In this document: piece after piece, positions 37,740-47,728 of the stretch
How the letters are laid out: each line of letters starts with the position of its first letter
Position numbering within the stretch: the first letter of the stretch is position 1
Source of the DNA: Erwinia sp. 198
Lineage (GTDB): Bacteria > Pseudomonadota > Gammaproteobacteria > Enterobacterales > Enterobacteriaceae
Assembly: GCF_003937915.1 (NCBI RefSeq)
Contig: NZ_RHUM01000009.1
Span: 124,001 to 188,000 of the forward strand
Reading direction: 5' to 3'
Length of the DNA: 64,000 nucleotides
The notes under the pieces: generated by a model
Database searches by the model: none
Told to the model about the DNA's origin: nothing
What the model saw: only the letters and a program-made list of their open reading frames with translations
Translations under genes and position numbers: made by a program

Positions 37740-40121
37740 ATGTCCAATCAAGGCGCACTGCCGTTTGTGCTCTGGTATAACCAGCTTGGCATGAACGATG
37801 TTGATCGGGTGGGCGGCAAAAATGCCTCTCTGGGTGAAATGATCACTAACTTGTCATCGCTAGGCGTTTCCGTTCCCAACGGTTTTGCCACTACGGCCGA
37901 TGCATTCAATCAGTTCCTCGATCAGAGCGGCGTCAGTGAGCGCATCCATACGCTGTTGGACAAAACCGATATTGATGACGTGGACGAGCTGGCGAAAGCG
38001 GGTAAACAGATCCGCGAGTGGATTGTGGAAACGCCTTTTCAGCCAGAGCTGGAACAGGCTATCCGTGAAGCCTATCAGCAGCTATCCGCTGACGACGCCG
38101 ACGCTTCGTTCGCCGTGCGCTCATCCGCTACGGCCGAAGATATGCCGGATGCCTCTTTCGCCGGCCAGCAGGAAACTTTTCTGAACGTACAGGGCTTCGA
38201 CGCCGTGCTGGTGGCGGTGAAGCATGTTTACGCCTCGCTGTTTAACGACAGGGCGATCTCTTATCGCGTGCATCAGGGTTACGATCACCGCGGCGTTGCC
38301 CTGTCGGCTGGCGTACAGCGGATGGTGCGCTCCGATGCCGGCGCCGCTGGCGTAATGTTTACCATTGATACCGAATCTGGCTTCGATCAGGTGGTATTTA
38401 TTACCTCCGCTTATGGTCTGGGCGAGATGGTGGTTCAGGGCGCGGTTAACCCGGACGAATTTTATGTGCATAAGCCGACGCTGGCGGCGGGGCGTCCCGC
38501 TATCGTGCGTCGCAACATGGGCTCGAAAAAAATCCGTATGGTCTACGCCGATTCGCAGGCGCACGGCGAGCAGGTGAAGATCGAAGACGTGCCGGAAGCG
38601 GAGCGTGACCGTTTCAGCCTCACCAGCGAAGAAGTGGAAGCGCTGGCGGCGCAGGCAGTGCAGATTGAAAAACATTATCAGCGGCCAATGGATATTGAAT
38701 GGGCGAAGGATGGCCACACCGGTAAGCTGTTTATCGTGCAGGCGCGTCCGGAAACCGTGCGCTCCAACGGCCAGGTGATGGAGCGGTATACGCTACAGGG
38801 GAAAGGCGCTGTAGTAGTGGAAGGGCGTGCTATTGGTCACCGCATCGGCGCGGGCGAAGTCAAAGTAATCCACGATATCAGCGAGATGAGCCGCATCGCC
38901 AAAGGCGACGTGCTGGTCACTGATATGACCGATCCCGACTGGGAGCCGATTATGAAGAAAGCGTCGGCCATCGTCACCAACCGTGGCGGGCGCACCTGCC
39001 ATGCCGCTATTATTGCCCGCGAGCTGGGAATTCCTGCCGTGGTCGGCTGCGGCAACGCTACTGAGCTTCTGAAGGACGGCCATAAGGTCACCGTCTCCTG
39101 CGCAGAAGGCGATACCGGCTATGTTTACGACGATCTGCTCGACTTTGAGGTAAAAAGCTCTCAGGTTGATGAAATGCCCGCGCTGCCGCTGAAAATCATG
39201 ATGAACGTGGGCAACCCCGATCGCGCCTTCGACTTCGCCTGTCTGCCTAATGAGGGCGTAGGGCTGGCGAGGCTGGAATTTATTATTAACCGCATGATCG
39301 GCGTGCATCCTAAAGCGCTGCTTGAGTTCGACCGTCAGACGCCGGAATTGCAGCAGCAGATCCGCGGCATGATGAAAGGCTTTGACGATCCGGTAGAGTT
39401 CTATATTGCCCGCCTGACGGAAGGCATCGCCACGCTGGGCGCTGCTTTCTCGCCAAAAAGGGTGATTGTGCGCCTGTCGGACTTTAAAACCAATGAGTAC
39501 GCTAATCTGGTCGGCGGCGAACACTATGAGCCGGAAGAAGAGAACCCCATGCTGGGCTTCCGTGGCGCGGGCCGCTACGTGGCCGACAGCTTCCGCGACT
39601 GCTTTGCGCTTGAGTGCGAGGCCGTCAAACGCGTGCGCAATGAAATGGGGCTGACCAACGTCGAAGTGATGGTGCCGTTCGTGCGTACCGTAGCGCAGGC
39701 GAAAGCGGTGGTGGAAGAGCTGGCGCGCCAGGGTCTGAAGCGTGGCGAGAACGGATTAAAAATCATCATGATGTGCGAAATCCCTTCTAACGCCCTGCTG
39801 GCGGACGAGTTTCTGCAATACTTCGACGGGTTTTCTATCGGCTCAAATGATATGACGCAGCTGACGCTGGGGCTGGACAGGGATTCCGGCGTGGTATCAG
39901 AACTGTTCGATGAGCGTAACGATGCGGTGAAGGCGCTGTTGTCGATGGCGATCCGCTCGGCGAAAAAAGCCGGAAAGTACGTGGGCATTTGCGGCCAGGG
40001 TCCTTCCGATCACGAAGATTTTGCCGCATGGCTGATGGAAGAGGGTATTGACAGCCTGTCGCTCAATCCGGACACGGTTGTACAGACCTGGTTAAGCCTG
40101 GCAGAATTGCCTGAAGCGTAG
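37740..40121 (+). CDS. ppsA: Phosphoenolpyruvate synthase PpsA
   Basis: Gluconeogenic enzyme converting pyruvate and ATP to PEP, AMP and phosphate. 793 residues (E. coli 792). N-terminal ATP-grasp domain ([20 protein letters not shown]), central phosphohistidine swivel domain with [20 protein letters not shown] (catalytic His about 421, next to the Thr modified by PpsR), and C-terminal PEP-binding TIM barrel with [31 protein letters not shown] and GICGQGPS. Likely activated by Cra. Confidence 0.98.
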   Translation: MSNQGALPFVLWYNQLGMNDVDRVGGKNASLGEMITNLSSLGVSVPNGFATTADAFNQFLDQSGVSERIHTLLDKTDIDDVDELAKAGKQIREWIVETPFQPELEQAIREAYQQLSADDADASFAVRSSATAEDMPDASFAGQQETFLNVQGFDAVLVAVKHVYASLFNDRAISYRVHQGYDHRGVALSAGVQRMVRSDAGAAGVMFTIDTESGFDQVVFITSAYGLGEMVVQGAVNPDEFYVHKPTLAAGRPAIVRRNMGSKKIRMVYADSQAHGEQVKIEDVPEAERDRFSLTSEEVEALAAQAVQIEKHYQRPMDIEWAKDGHTGKLFIVQARPETVRSNGQVMERYTLQGKGAVVVEGRAIGHRIGAGEVKVIHDISEMSRIAKGDVLVTDMTDPDWEPIMKKASAIVTNRGGRTCHAAIIARELGIPAVVGCGNATELLKDGHKVTVSCAEGDTGYVYDDLLDFEVKSSQVDEMPALPLKIMMNVGNPDRAFDFACLPNEGVGLARLEFIINRMIGVHPKALLEFDRQTPELQQQIRGMMKGFDDPVEFYIARLTEGIATLGAAFSPKRVIVRLSDFKTNEYANLVGGEHYEPEEENPMLGFRGAGRYVADSFRDCFALECEAVKRVRNEMGLTNVEVMVPFVRTVAQAKAVVEELARQGLKRGENGLKIIMMCEIPSNALLADEFLQYFDGFSIGSNDMTQLTLGLDRDSGVVSELFDERNDAVKALLSMAIRSAKKAGKYVGICGQGPSDHEDFAAWLMEEGIDSLSLNPDTVVQTWLSLAELPEA

Positions 40122-40143
40122 CGATTCATTACCAGACGCAGTG

Positions 40144-40168
40144 AAAGGCCGACTTGTTCGGCCTTTTT
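40144..40168 (+). terminator. Terminator of ppsA
   Basis: AAAGGCCGA-CTTGT-TCGGCCTTT hairpin followed by TT, starting 23 bp after the ppsA stop. It lies just before the converging RprA terminator. Confidence 0.93.
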
Positions 40169-40182
40169 GCTGTGTTATGGAT

Positions 40183-40293
40183 AAAAAAAAGCCCATCACA
40201 TGGGATGGGCAAAGACTACACACAGCAATTCTTTAGGGTGTTTGGGGAAAAAGGTTGTTTATAAATCAGCGCGTTGCTGCTAAACATAACCGA
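40183..40293 (-). ncRNA. rprA: Small RNA RprA
   Basis: About 111 nt on the minus strand. The 3' half GAATTGCTGTGTGTAGTCTT followed by TGCCCATC and a GATGGGC-T8 terminator is identical or nearly so to E. coli RprA, and the 5' end (CGGTTAT) also agrees. The middle differs. In E. coli RprA is flanked by ydiK, as here. It is an Hfq-dependent RNA that opens the rpoS leader to raise sigma S synthesis and represses csgD and ydaM. The 5' end is estimated from the E. coli start. Confidence 0.92.
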
Positions 40294-40323
40294 TATACTA
40301 TTCCCCCCGCTGAAGTGAGTCTT

Positions 40324-40337
40324 TAAGAATCCTCTTA
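40324..40337 (-). promoter_or_regulatory. RcsB-type box upstream of rprA
   Basis: On the minus strand TAAGAGGATTCTTA is a perfect TAAGA-N4-TCTTA inverted repeat, like the Rcs box (TAAGAATATTCCTA). It lies at about -31 to -44 from the estimated rprA start, suited to an activator touching the -35 region. E. coli rprA is activated by RcsB. Confidence 0.75.
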
Positions 40338-40543
40338 TTAGTTTAAAGACGATAATATTTAATCACTGAAATTGCAGGCGTAAGGGGCGATATGTGTACT
40401 TATATTAATCAATTGCCGGTAAGTGAGACCGGAAGGGCGAAAAACCAACGAATAATGGTAAAAGTTGCTTAACAAATGCGTCTTTTAAAGTAATGGCTGG
40501 TTTTAAAGCATTAAGGCGGTCAGGCATGCCAACCGCCTTAAAG

Positions 40544-41665
40544 TTACTGCTTAACTGAATTTTCCTGTTCTATTTCAGCAAGTTCTTCAACAACTTCTTC
40601 AGGGTCGTCTCTGGGGGCGGGTTCTTCATGCATCCAAACCGATACCAGTCGATAAGAGACTGCGAGCACTACCGGGCCAATAAAGAGGCCGATCATGCCG
40701 AACGCTACCAGCCCGCCAATCACGCCGGAAAGGATCAAAATCATCGGCAAATCGGCACCCATTCTGATAAGTACCGGCCGCAGCACGTTATCCAGCGTGC
40801 CCACCACGCAGCTCCAGATCAGCAGGACGGTACCCCAGGTGGTGTCGCCGCTCCAGTAGAGCCAGATGATAGCGGGGATCAGCACCACCAGCGGCCCCAG
40901 CTGCACCAGGCAGGAGAGGATCATCACTACCGTCAGTACCGTAGCGTAAGGAATGCCGGAAATGGCCAGGCCGATCCCGCCTAATACGCCCTGCACCAGC
41001 GCGGTAACCACCACGCCAAGCGCCACGGCGCGGATTGCCTGACCGGCAAGCAGCACCGCCGCGTCGCCGCGGCGATGGGCCAGCCGATAGGCAAAGTGCC
41101 GAATGCCGTTGCCCACCTGTTCGCCGCGCCAGTAAAGCAGCACGCTGAACAGCAGCATCAGCCCCAGATGCAGCATAAAGCGACCAAAGTGCCCGGCCTG
41201 CGCGAATAAAAAGATGCTGGTGCGCCCGATATAGGGCTGAACGCTGGCCACCATCGCCGTGCCGCCGCCGGCCACCAGATGACGCCAGGCGGAATAGAGT
41301 TTTTTGCCCACCAGCGGAATGTCGTGTAGCCACAGCATCTGCGGCAGCATCACATGCCCTGAGGTCGCCCAGGCGACTACCGGCCCGCTGTTCTCAATCA
41401 GGCTGTTAACCAGCAGCGCGACGGGAATAACAAACAGCAGCACCAGCAGCAGCGTCATGGCGATCACCGCCAGTGAACGACGCCCCCACAGCCAGCCCTG
41501 GATTTTCAGCATCAAAGGCCAGGTGGCGATCACCACCATGCTCGCCCAGGCAAATCCCAGCACAAAGGGCTGAACCACCCACAGACAGGCGACGATCAGC
41601 AGCGTAATAAACAGGATGGAGAAGATGATTTGCAGCATATCCCATCCGTTTTGCGTGTTCTTCAT
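40544..41665 (-). CDS. ydiK: AI-2E family transporter YdiK
   Basis: 373-residue inner-membrane protein (E. coli 370) of the AI-2E/PerM family with about eight membrane helices. Family signatures: WRGEQVGNGIRHFAYRLA, the GGIGLAISGIPYATVL pair and GGLVAFGMIGLFIGPVVLAV near the C-terminus. The tail is acidic (DDPEEVVEELAEIEQE). Family members export various metabolites or ions; the YdiK substrate is not established. It is the neighbour of rprA, as in E. coli. Confidence 0.93.
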   Translation of the reverse strand: MKNTQNGWDMLQIIFSILFITLLIVACLWVVQPFVLGFAWASMVVIATWPLMLKIQGWLWGRRSLAVIAMTLLLVLLFVIPVALLVNSLIENSGPVVAWATSGHVMLPQMLWLHDIPLVGKKLYSAWRHLVAGGGTAMVASVQPYIGRTSIFLFAQAGHFGRFMLHLGLMLLFSVLLYWRGEQVGNGIRHFAYRLAHRRGDAAVLLAGQAIRAVALGVVVTALVQGVLGGIGLAISGIPYATVLTVVMILSCLVQLGPLVVLIPAIIWLYWSGDTTWGTVLLIWSCVVGTLDNVLRPVLIRMGADLPMILILSGVIGGLVAFGMIGLFIGPVVLAVSYRLVSVWMHEEPAPRDDPEEVVEELAEIEQENSVKQ

Positions 41666-41878
41666 GTATGACCATTAACCTCAAGTAATAAAGTCGTCAG
41701 AAAGGACGAAGAGCGGGAGCGGACATTCCGCTCCTGAAGTATTAAACGCATTTTCCACATAAACGGCACGTTATTCTTTTCACTGAAATTTTGAAAGGGC
41801 GACAGGTCATAAAAAAATGTGATAAAACCATAAGAAAGAGCAAACGTTACACCTCAAACACAACCTGGTCACACGATA

Positions 41879-44800
41879 ATGATCCCACAGATTTCTCAGG
41901 CGCCGGGCCTCGTTCAACTGGTGCTGAATTTTTTGCAGGCGTTAGAGCAGCAGGGTTTTACCGGTGATACCGCTACCAGCTATGCCGATCGTCTTACCCT
42001 GTCCACCGATAACAGCATCTACCAGCTGTTGCCGGATGCGGCGCTGTTCCCTCGATCTACGGCCGATGTTGCGCTGATTGCTCGTCTGGCAGGCGAGGCG
42101 CGCTATCGAAGCCTGGTCTTTACGCCGCGCGGCGGCGGCACCGGTACCAACGGCCAGGCGCTGAATCAGGGCATCGTGGTCGATATGTCCCGCTATATGA
42201 ACCGCATTCTGGACATCAATGTGGAACAGGGATGGGTAAAAGTGGAGGCGGGGGTGATCAAAGACCAGCTCAACGCCGCCCTGAAGCCGCTGGGCTACTT
42301 CTTCTCGCCGGAGCTCTCCACCAGCAACCGCGCCACGCTGGGCGGCATGATCAATACCGATGCGTCAGGACAAGGCTCGCTGGTTTATGGCAAAACCTCC
42401 GATCACGTTTCAGGGCTGCGCGCGGTGCTGCTGGGCGGCGACTTGCTGGATACGCGGGCGATCCCGACAGGCGTGGCGGAGCAGCTGGCGGCAGAGCAAA
42501 CGCGCGAGGGCGAAATCTATCGCACGGTACTGGAATGCTGCCGCGATCGTCGTGACCTTATTGTTGAGAAGTTTCCCAAGCTCAACCGCTTTTTAACCGG
42601 CTACGATCTGCGCCACGCCATCAGCGACGATTTGCAGCAGGTAGATTTAACCCGGCTGCTTTGCGGCGCAGAAGGCACGCTGGCTTTTATTACCGAAGCC
42701 CGCCTGAACATCATGCCGATCCCTAAAGTGCGGCGGCTGGTCAATATCAAATATGATTCTTTCGATTCGGCGCTGCGCAGCGCGCCTTTTATGGTGGAGG
42801 CGCAGGCGCTGTCGGTAGAAACGGTTGATTCAAAAGTGCTGAATCTGGCTCGGGAAGATATCGTCTGGCATTCGGTCAGCGAGCTGATCGCCGACGTGCC
42901 GAATCAGGAGATGCTGGGGCTGAATATTGTTGAGTTCGCCGGAGACGATAAGGCGCTGATCGACGACCAGGTCGCCTCGCTGTGCCAGCGGCTGGAAAGC
43001 CTGATGGCGGCCGGCGAGGCGGGCATTATCGGCTATCAGCTGTGCAACGATATTGGCGGCATAGAGCGCATCTACGCCATGCGTAAAAAAGCGGTCGGGC
43101 TGCTCGGCAACGCCAAAGGCCGCGCCAAACCGATCCCTTTCGTCGAGGATACCTGCGTGCCGCCGCAGCATCTGGCGGACTATATCGTCGAGTTCCGCCA
43201 GCTGCTGGACAGCCACAACCTGAGCTACGGCATGTTTGGCCATGTTGATGCGGGCGTGCTGCACGTGCGGCCCGCGCTGGATATGTGCGATCCGCAGCAG
43301 GAAATGCTGATGAAGCAAATCTCCGACGAGGTGGTGGCGCTGACGGCGCGCTATGGCGGCCTGCTGTGGGGTGAACACGGCAAAGGCTTCCGCGCCGAAT
43401 ACAGCCCGGCTTTTTTTGGCGAAGCGTTATATAACGACCTGCGCCGCATCAAGGCGGCCTTCGATCCTGACAACCGGCTTAATCCGGGCAAAATTTGCGC
43501 GCCCCTGGGGGTTGACGAGCCGATGATGAAAGTGGATGCGGTGAAGCGCGGCACCTTCGATCGTCAAATTCCGGTCAGCGTGCGCAGCGACTGGCGCGGC
43601 GCAATGGAGTGTAACGGCAACGGCCTGTGTTTTAATTTTGACGTGCGCAGCCCAATGTGTCCGTCGATGAAAATCACCGGCAATCGTATTCACTCGCCGA
43701 AAGGCCGCGCCACGCTGACCCGCGAATGGCTGCGGCTGCTGGCGGAGCAGGGCGTCGATCCGCTGGCGCTGGAACGCTCGCTGCCGCAGGCAAAAGTCAG
43801 CCTGCGCGGCATGATCGAGCGCACCCGCAACAGCTGGCACGCGAAGCGCGGCGAGTATGATTTCTCGCACGAGGTGAAAGAGGCAATGTCGGGCTGCCTG
43901 GCCTGTAAAGCCTGTTCCACCCAGTGTCCGATAAAAATTGATGTGCCCGGCTTCCGTTCCCGTTTCCTGCAGCTTTACCACACCCGCTATCTGCGTCCGG
44001 CGAGCGATTATTTGGTCGCCGGCGTGGAAAGCTACGCGCCGCTGATGGCGAAAGCGCCCACGTTCTTTAACTTCTTTTTACGCCAGCCGCTGGTGCGCGA
44101 ACTGAGTAAGGATCATATCGGCATGGTCGATCTGCCGCTGCTTTCCTCGCCCAATTTGAAGCAGCAGCTGACCGGTCAGCGGGCGGTGACCACTACCCTG
44201 GAGCAGCTTGAGGCGATGAGCGAAACGCAGCGCGCGCAGCATGTGCTGATCGTGCAGGATCCGTTTACCAGCTATTACGAAGCCAGGCTGGTCAGCGATT
44301 TTGTGATGCTGGTCTCGAAGCTTGGCTATCGGCCTGTGGTGCTGCCTTTCTCGCCCAACGGCAAGGCGCAGCATATCAAAGGCTTTTTACAGCGCTTCGC
44401 CAGAACCGCACAAAAAACGGCGGATTTCCTGAATCGCGTGGCGAAACTCCGGCTGCCGATGGTCGGCGTCGATCCGGCGCTGGTGCTTTGCTACCGCGAC
44501 GAATACAAGGAGATCCTTGGCGAAAAACGGGGTGACTTCCACGTGCAGCTGGTGCATGAATGGCTGCAAAATGCGCTGCCGGAGCGCCAGCCCGTCCCGC
44601 AAAGCGGCGAAGCCTGGTATTTGTTCGGCCACTGTACGGAAGTCACTGCGCTTCCCGCGTCCAGCCAGCAGTGGGCAGGGATATTCGCACGCTTTGGCGC
44701 AAAACTGGAAAACGTCAGCGTAGGCTGCTGCGGTATGGCGGGTACGTACGGGCACGAAACCAAAAATCTGGCTAACTCGCTGGGTATTTATGAGCTGTCA

Positions 44801-44932
44801 TGGCATCAGGCGCTGCAAAAACTGCCGCGTCAACGCTGCCTGGCAACCGGCTATTCGTGCCGCAGCCAGGTGAAACGCATCGAGGGTAACGGCATGCGGC
44901 ATCCCTTGCAGGCGCTGCTGGAGCTGATTTAA
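41879..44932 (+). CDS. ydiJ: FAD/Fe-S D-2-hydroxyglutarate dehydrogenase YdiJ
   Basis: 1017-residue fusion. The N-terminal half is a vanillyl-alcohol-oxidase-type flavoprotein: FAD-binding PCMH domain with TPRGGGTGTNGQ and TLGGMINTDASGQG, then a substrate cap with HVDAGVLHVRP. The C-terminal half carries a ferredoxin motif CLACKACSTQCP and a cysteine-rich CCG domain (SVGCCGMAGTYGHE). E. coli YdiJ oxidises D-2-hydroxyglutarate, a by-product of serine synthesis. In E. coli menI and ydiH follow toward suf; both are absent here. Confidence 0.94.
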   Translation: MIPQISQAPGLVQLVLNFLQALEQQGFTGDTATSYADRLTLSTDNSIYQLLPDAALFPRSTADVALIARLAGEARYRSLVFTPRGGGTGTNGQALNQGIVVDMSRYMNRILDINVEQGWVKVEAGVIKDQLNAALKPLGYFFSPELSTSNRATLGGMINTDASGQGSLVYGKTSDHVSGLRAVLLGGDLLDTRAIPTGVAEQLAAEQTREGEIYRTVLECCRDRRDLIVEKFPKLNRFLTGYDLRHAISDDLQQVDLTRLLCGAEGTLAFITEARLNIMPIPKVRRLVNIKYDSFDSALRSAPFMVEAQALSVETVDSKVLNLAREDIVWHSVSELIADVPNQEMLGLNIVEFAGDDKALIDDQVASLCQRLESLMAAGEAGIIGYQLCNDIGGIERIYAMRKKAVGLLGNAKGRAKPIPFVEDTCVPPQHLADYIVEFRQLLDSHNLSYGMFGHVDAGVLHVRPALDMCDPQQEMLMKQISDEVVALTARYGGLLWGEHGKGFRAEYSPAFFGEALYNDLRRIKAAFDPDNRLNPGKICAPLGVDEPMMKVDAVKRGTFDRQIPVSVRSDWRGAMECNGNGLCFNFDVRSPMCPSMKITGNRIHSPKGRATLTREWLRLLAEQGVDPLALERSLPQAKVSLRGMIERTRNSWHAKRGEYDFSHEVKEAMSGCLACKACSTQCPIKIDVPGFRSRFLQLYHTRYLRPASDYLVAGVESYAPLMAKAPTFFNFFLRQPLVRELSKDHIGMVDLPLLSSPNLKQQLTGQRAVTTTLEQLEAMSETQRAQHVLIVQDPFTSYYEARLVSDFVMLVSKLGYRPVVLPFSPNGKAQHIKGFLQRFARTAQKTADFLNRVAKLRLPMVGVDPALVLCYRDEYKEILGEKRGDFHVQLVHEWLQNALPERQPVPQSGEAWYLFGHCTEVTALPASSQQWAGIFARFGAKLENVSVGCCGMAGTYGHETKNLANSLGIYELSWHQALQKLPRQRCLATGYSCRSQVKRIEGNGMRHPLQALLELI

Positions 44933-44947
44933 GCAGCGTTCGGTCAT

Positions 44948-44999
44948 GCCAGAGCAGCTATCTTCATGCCGCCAGGGTATAATGGTCTGCTCTGGCGGC
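44948..44999. terminator. Overlapping alternative hairpins between ydiJ and the convergent gene
   Basis: GCCAGAGCAG (44948-44957) can pair with CTGCTCTGGC (44987-44996), while GCCGCCAG (44969-44976) can pair with CTGGCGGC (44992-44999). The two stems share bases 44992-44996 and exclude each other. It sits between two convergent stops and lacks a T-run on either strand. Confidence 0.45.
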
Positions 45000-45002
45000 G
45001 AG

Positions 45003-45407
45003 CTACATAATTCGCGAGGCTTTGCGCATAAACTCATTTTGCAGCGCGGTCGCCTTATCCCATTCGCCGCTCAGCGCAAGCTGATGGCACAGACGGGTAA
45101 GCGAGTGGCGCGCCAGCTGCCAGGCTTGCATACGGAAGAGACATTCCCGCTCGGTATTGCCTAATTCCTGCAAAAGACGTTGATGCAGCCTGCCGAGCGC
45201 GTGCAGATAGCTTTGGTCGTCGCCGTTTAGCTGGCAGAGTTCGGCCATATCAAGACAGGTGTCGTTAAATTTGCGCAGCTGTTCCAGGGTGCATTCAGGC
45301 CGATCCACTTTGGCCTGCGCCATATAGTAATCAACGGTGATATCCCGGATGGAAAACTTGTATTCATCAATTTTATGTTGCAGCCAGGCACTCATCGTCA
45401 GATTCAT
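45003..45407 (-). CDS. Unrecognised small helical protein behind a Fur box
   Basis: 134 residues when started at 45407 (an ATG four codons earlier is possible; neither has a strong ribosome site). No signal peptide or membrane span. The sequence is almost entirely alpha-helical, rich in Leu, Gln, His and Cys (CTLEQLRKFNDTCLDMAELC, CLFRMQAWQLARHSLTRLCH), and ends MRKASRIM. I do not recognise a family. It occupies the place of E. coli menI-ydiH between ydiJ and sufA. A TATAAT runs into a near-perfect Fur box just upstream, so iron-starvation expression is likely. Confidence 0.75.
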   Translation of the reverse strand: MNLTMSAWLQHKIDEYKFSIRDITVDYYMAQAKVDRPECTLEQLRKFNDTCLDMAELCQLNGDDQSYLHALGRLHQRLLQELGNTERECLFRMQAWQLARHSLTRLCHQLALSGEWDKATALQNEFMRKASRIM

Positions 45408-45423
45408 TCCGGGACCCATTCAC

Positions 45424-45442
45424 GCTAATGATAATCATTATC
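45424..45442 (-). promoter_or_regulatory. Near-perfect Fur box
   Basis: GCTAATGATAATCATTATC matches the classical 19-bp Fur consensus GATAATGATAATCATTATC at 18 of 19 positions. It lies 17 bp upstream of the minus-strand gene. A TATAAT (minus strand, just upstream) would place the transcription start inside the box. Confidence 0.92.
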
Positions 45443-45799
45443 ATATTATAACTGGCGCATTATTCAACGCTGGCGCAAAGAATTTTTATCGATTTATGCT
45501 GCCTCTCAGATAAATTGGTAATAACAATACGCGTTAAGGATGAAAGGAGTAAAATAACTATTATTCCTGCTTAGCGCAGCGCGGCTGATATTTACTGGCT
45601 GCTTTTCAATGTGTTACCATTTCGTTAAATCACTGCGTGACACACATCGCAAACCTCTTCACAGGGTCTAAACTGAATAAAGAGGTCCAAAAAAGTCCGG
45701 TTGGCCTTAATCCCTGCAAAACAAGAGGTTGAAGAGACAATCATTATCACTAACATAGGGGTATCAGCCCGCAGGGCTACCGACTCGCGAGGTAATGTT
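45443..45799. other. Divergent region between the Fur-box gene and sufA
   Basis: About 357 bp with no gene. It contains the suf promoter, with a partial Fur site at 45730-45748. IscR, OxyR and IHF sites known from E. coli suf could not be assigned by eye. Confidence 0.5.
45730..45748 (+). promoter_or_regulatory. Partial Fur box of the suf operon
   Basis: The right half AATCATTATC is consensus; the left half is degenerate (12 of 19 overall). It lies 52-70 bp before the sufA start. E. coli suf is repressed by Fur. Confidence 0.6.
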
Positions 45800-46174
45800 A
45801 TGCCATCAGCAACCACCGCTTCTTTTTCGCCGGACGATTTCGTCTGGAAAGGACTGACGCTTACCGACAGCGCCGCACAGCAAATCATCGCGCTGTCCGC
45901 CAGCGACCCGCACGTTAAGGGTTTAAAGCTGGGCGTTAAGACATCCGGCTGCGCCGGATTCGGCTACACCATGGATTTGATTAAAGAGCCTGCGTCAGAT
46001 GATTTAGTGTTTACCCATAACGGTGCGAACCTTTATGTGCCGCTGCAGGCTATGCCTTTTATCGACGGAACCGAAGTCGATTTCGTTCGTGAAGGCCTGA
46101 ACCAGATTTTCAAATTTAATAATCCTAAAGCTCAACACGCCTGTGGCTGTGGTGAGAGCTTTGGCGTTGAGTAA
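45800..46174 (+). CDS. sufA: Fe-S cluster A-type carrier SufA
   Basis: 124-residue carrier (E. coli 122) that receives Fe-S clusters from SufBCD and passes them to targets. The three cluster-binding cysteines are in TSGCAGFGY and HACGCGESF. The start at 45800 has GAGG at correct spacing, and earlier in-frame codons do not resemble SufA. First gene of sufABCDSE, used under iron limitation and oxidative stress. sufB follows after 5 bp. Confidence 0.97.
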   Translation: MPSATTASFSPDDFVWKGLTLTDSAAQQIIALSASDPHVKGLKLGVKTSGCAGFGYTMDLIKEPASDDLVFTHNGANLYVPLQAMPFIDGTEVDFVREGLNQIFKFNNPKAQHACGCGESFGVE

Positions 46175-46179
46175 ATTTT

Positions 46180-47673
46180 ATGTCCCGAAATACTGATACA
46201 TCAGACGACGTGCAGGTCTGGGAAGGAAGCCGCCAGAAGTACAAGGAAGGCTTCTTCACTCAGCTGCAAACCGAGGAGTTCGCTAACGGCATCAACGAGG
46301 ATGTAGTGCGTGCGATCTCTGCTAAACGCAATGAGCCGGAGTGGATGCTTGATTTTCGCCTGAAAGCCTACGCGGCCTGGCTGGAGATGGAAGAGCCGCA
46401 CTGGCTGAAAGCTAACTATAAGTCACTGAACTATCAGGATTACAGCTACTATTCCGCACCGTCCTGCGGCAGTTGCGATGACAGCTGCGCCTCAGAGCCT
46501 GGTGCCCAGCAGACTTCCGGCGCCGCGGCGCCGAACTACCTGACGGAAGAAGTGGAAAACGCCTTTAAACAGCTGGGCGTGCCGGTGCGTGAAGGGCAGG
46601 AAGTGGCCGTAGACGCCATTTTCGACTCCGTATCGGTGTCAACCACCTACCGCGGCAAGCTGGCGGAGCAGGGCATTATTTTCTGTTCCTTTGGCGAAGC
46701 GATCCACGATCACCCTGAGCTGGTAAAACAGTATCTGGGCACCGTGGTGCCGGCAAACGATAACTTCTTCGCGGCGCTGAACTCGGCGGTAGCGTCAGAC
46801 GGCACCTTTGTGTACATCCCGAAAGGGGTGCGCTGCCCGATGGAGCTGTCCACCTATTTCCGCATCAACGCGGCGAAAACCGGCCAGTTCGAGCGCACCA
46901 TCCTGATTGCCGATGAAGGCAGCTACGTCAGCTATATCGAGGGCTGCTCTGCACCGGTACGCGACAGCTATCAGCTGCACGCGGCGGTAGTAGAAGTCAT
47001 CATCCATAAAGATGCGGAAGTAAAATATTCTACCGTACAGAACTGGTTCGCCGGCGGCGAAGCGGAAGGCGGCATCCTCAACTTCGTGACCAAGCGTGCG
47101 CTGTGCGAAGGCGAAAACAGCAAGATGTCCTGGACGCAGTCGGAAACCGGCTCGGCGATCACCTGGAAATATCCAAGCGTGATCCTGCGCGGCGACAACT
47201 CCGTGGGCGAGTTCTTCTCGGTGGCGCTGACCAGCGGACATCAGCAGGCCGATACCGGCACCAAGATGATCCATATCGGCAAAAACACCAAATCCACCAT
47301 TATCTCCAAGGGGATTTCGGCGGGTAAAAGCCAGAACACCTATCGTGGCCTGGTAAAAATTATGCCGACGGCGACCAACGCCCGTAACTTTACGCAGTGC
47401 GACTCCATGCTGATTGGCGCAGAGTGCGGCGCGCATACTTTCCCGTATGTGGAAGCGCGCAACAACACCGCGCAGCTGGAACATGAGGCGACGACCTCGC
47501 GCATTGGCGAAGATCAGCTGTTCTACTGTCTGCAGCGCGGCATCAGCGAAGACGATGCGATCTCCATGATCGTCAACGGCTTCTGCAAGGACGTTTTCTC
47601 CGAGCTGCCGCTGGAATTTGCGGTGGAAGCGCAAAAACTGCTGGCGATCAGCCTCGAACACAGCGTGGGCTGA
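46180..47673 (+). CDS. sufB: Fe-S cluster scaffold subunit SufB
   Basis: 497-residue scaffold (E. coli 495) on which clusters are assembled in the SufBC2D complex. Right-handed beta-helix core with [20 protein letters not shown] near the C-terminus. The cysteines in SCGSCDDSC are in the N-terminal region. The functional Cys near 405-410 lies in [20 protein letters not shown], along with the His that interacts with SufD. sufC begins 55 bp downstream. Confidence 0.98.
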   Translation: MSRNTDTSDDVQVWEGSRQKYKEGFFTQLQTEEFANGINEDVVRAISAKRNEPEWMLDFRLKAYAAWLEMEEPHWLKANYKSLNYQDYSYYSAPSCGSCDDSCASEPGAQQTSGAAAPNYLTEEVENAFKQLGVPVREGQEVAVDAIFDSVSVSTTYRGKLAEQGIIFCSFGEAIHDHPELVKQYLGTVVPANDNFFAALNSAVASDGTFVYIPKGVRCPMELSTYFRINAAKTGQFERTILIADEGSYVSYIEGCSAPVRDSYQLHAAVVEVIIHKDAEVKYSTVQNWFAGGEAEGGILNFVTKRALCEGENSKMSWTQSETGSAITWKYPSVILRGDNSVGEFFSVALTSGHQQADTGTKMIHIGKNTKSTIISKGISAGKSQNTYRGLVKIMPTATNARNFTQCDSMLIGAECGAHTFPYVEARNNTAQLEHEATTSRIGEDQLFYCLQRGISEDDAISMIVNGFCKDVFSELPLEFAVEAQKLLAISLEHSVG

Positions 47674-47728
47674 TCCCCGCTGCTTATTCATTTTGCGCAA
47701 TGCCGAGAGGTATTGCCCAGGAAAGATT

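Noticed and set aside
45640..45680. IscR type 2 site at the suf promoter (CAAAC...GGGT)
   Set aside because: The two recognisable parts are separated by too many bases to fit the published consensus, so it was not annotated.
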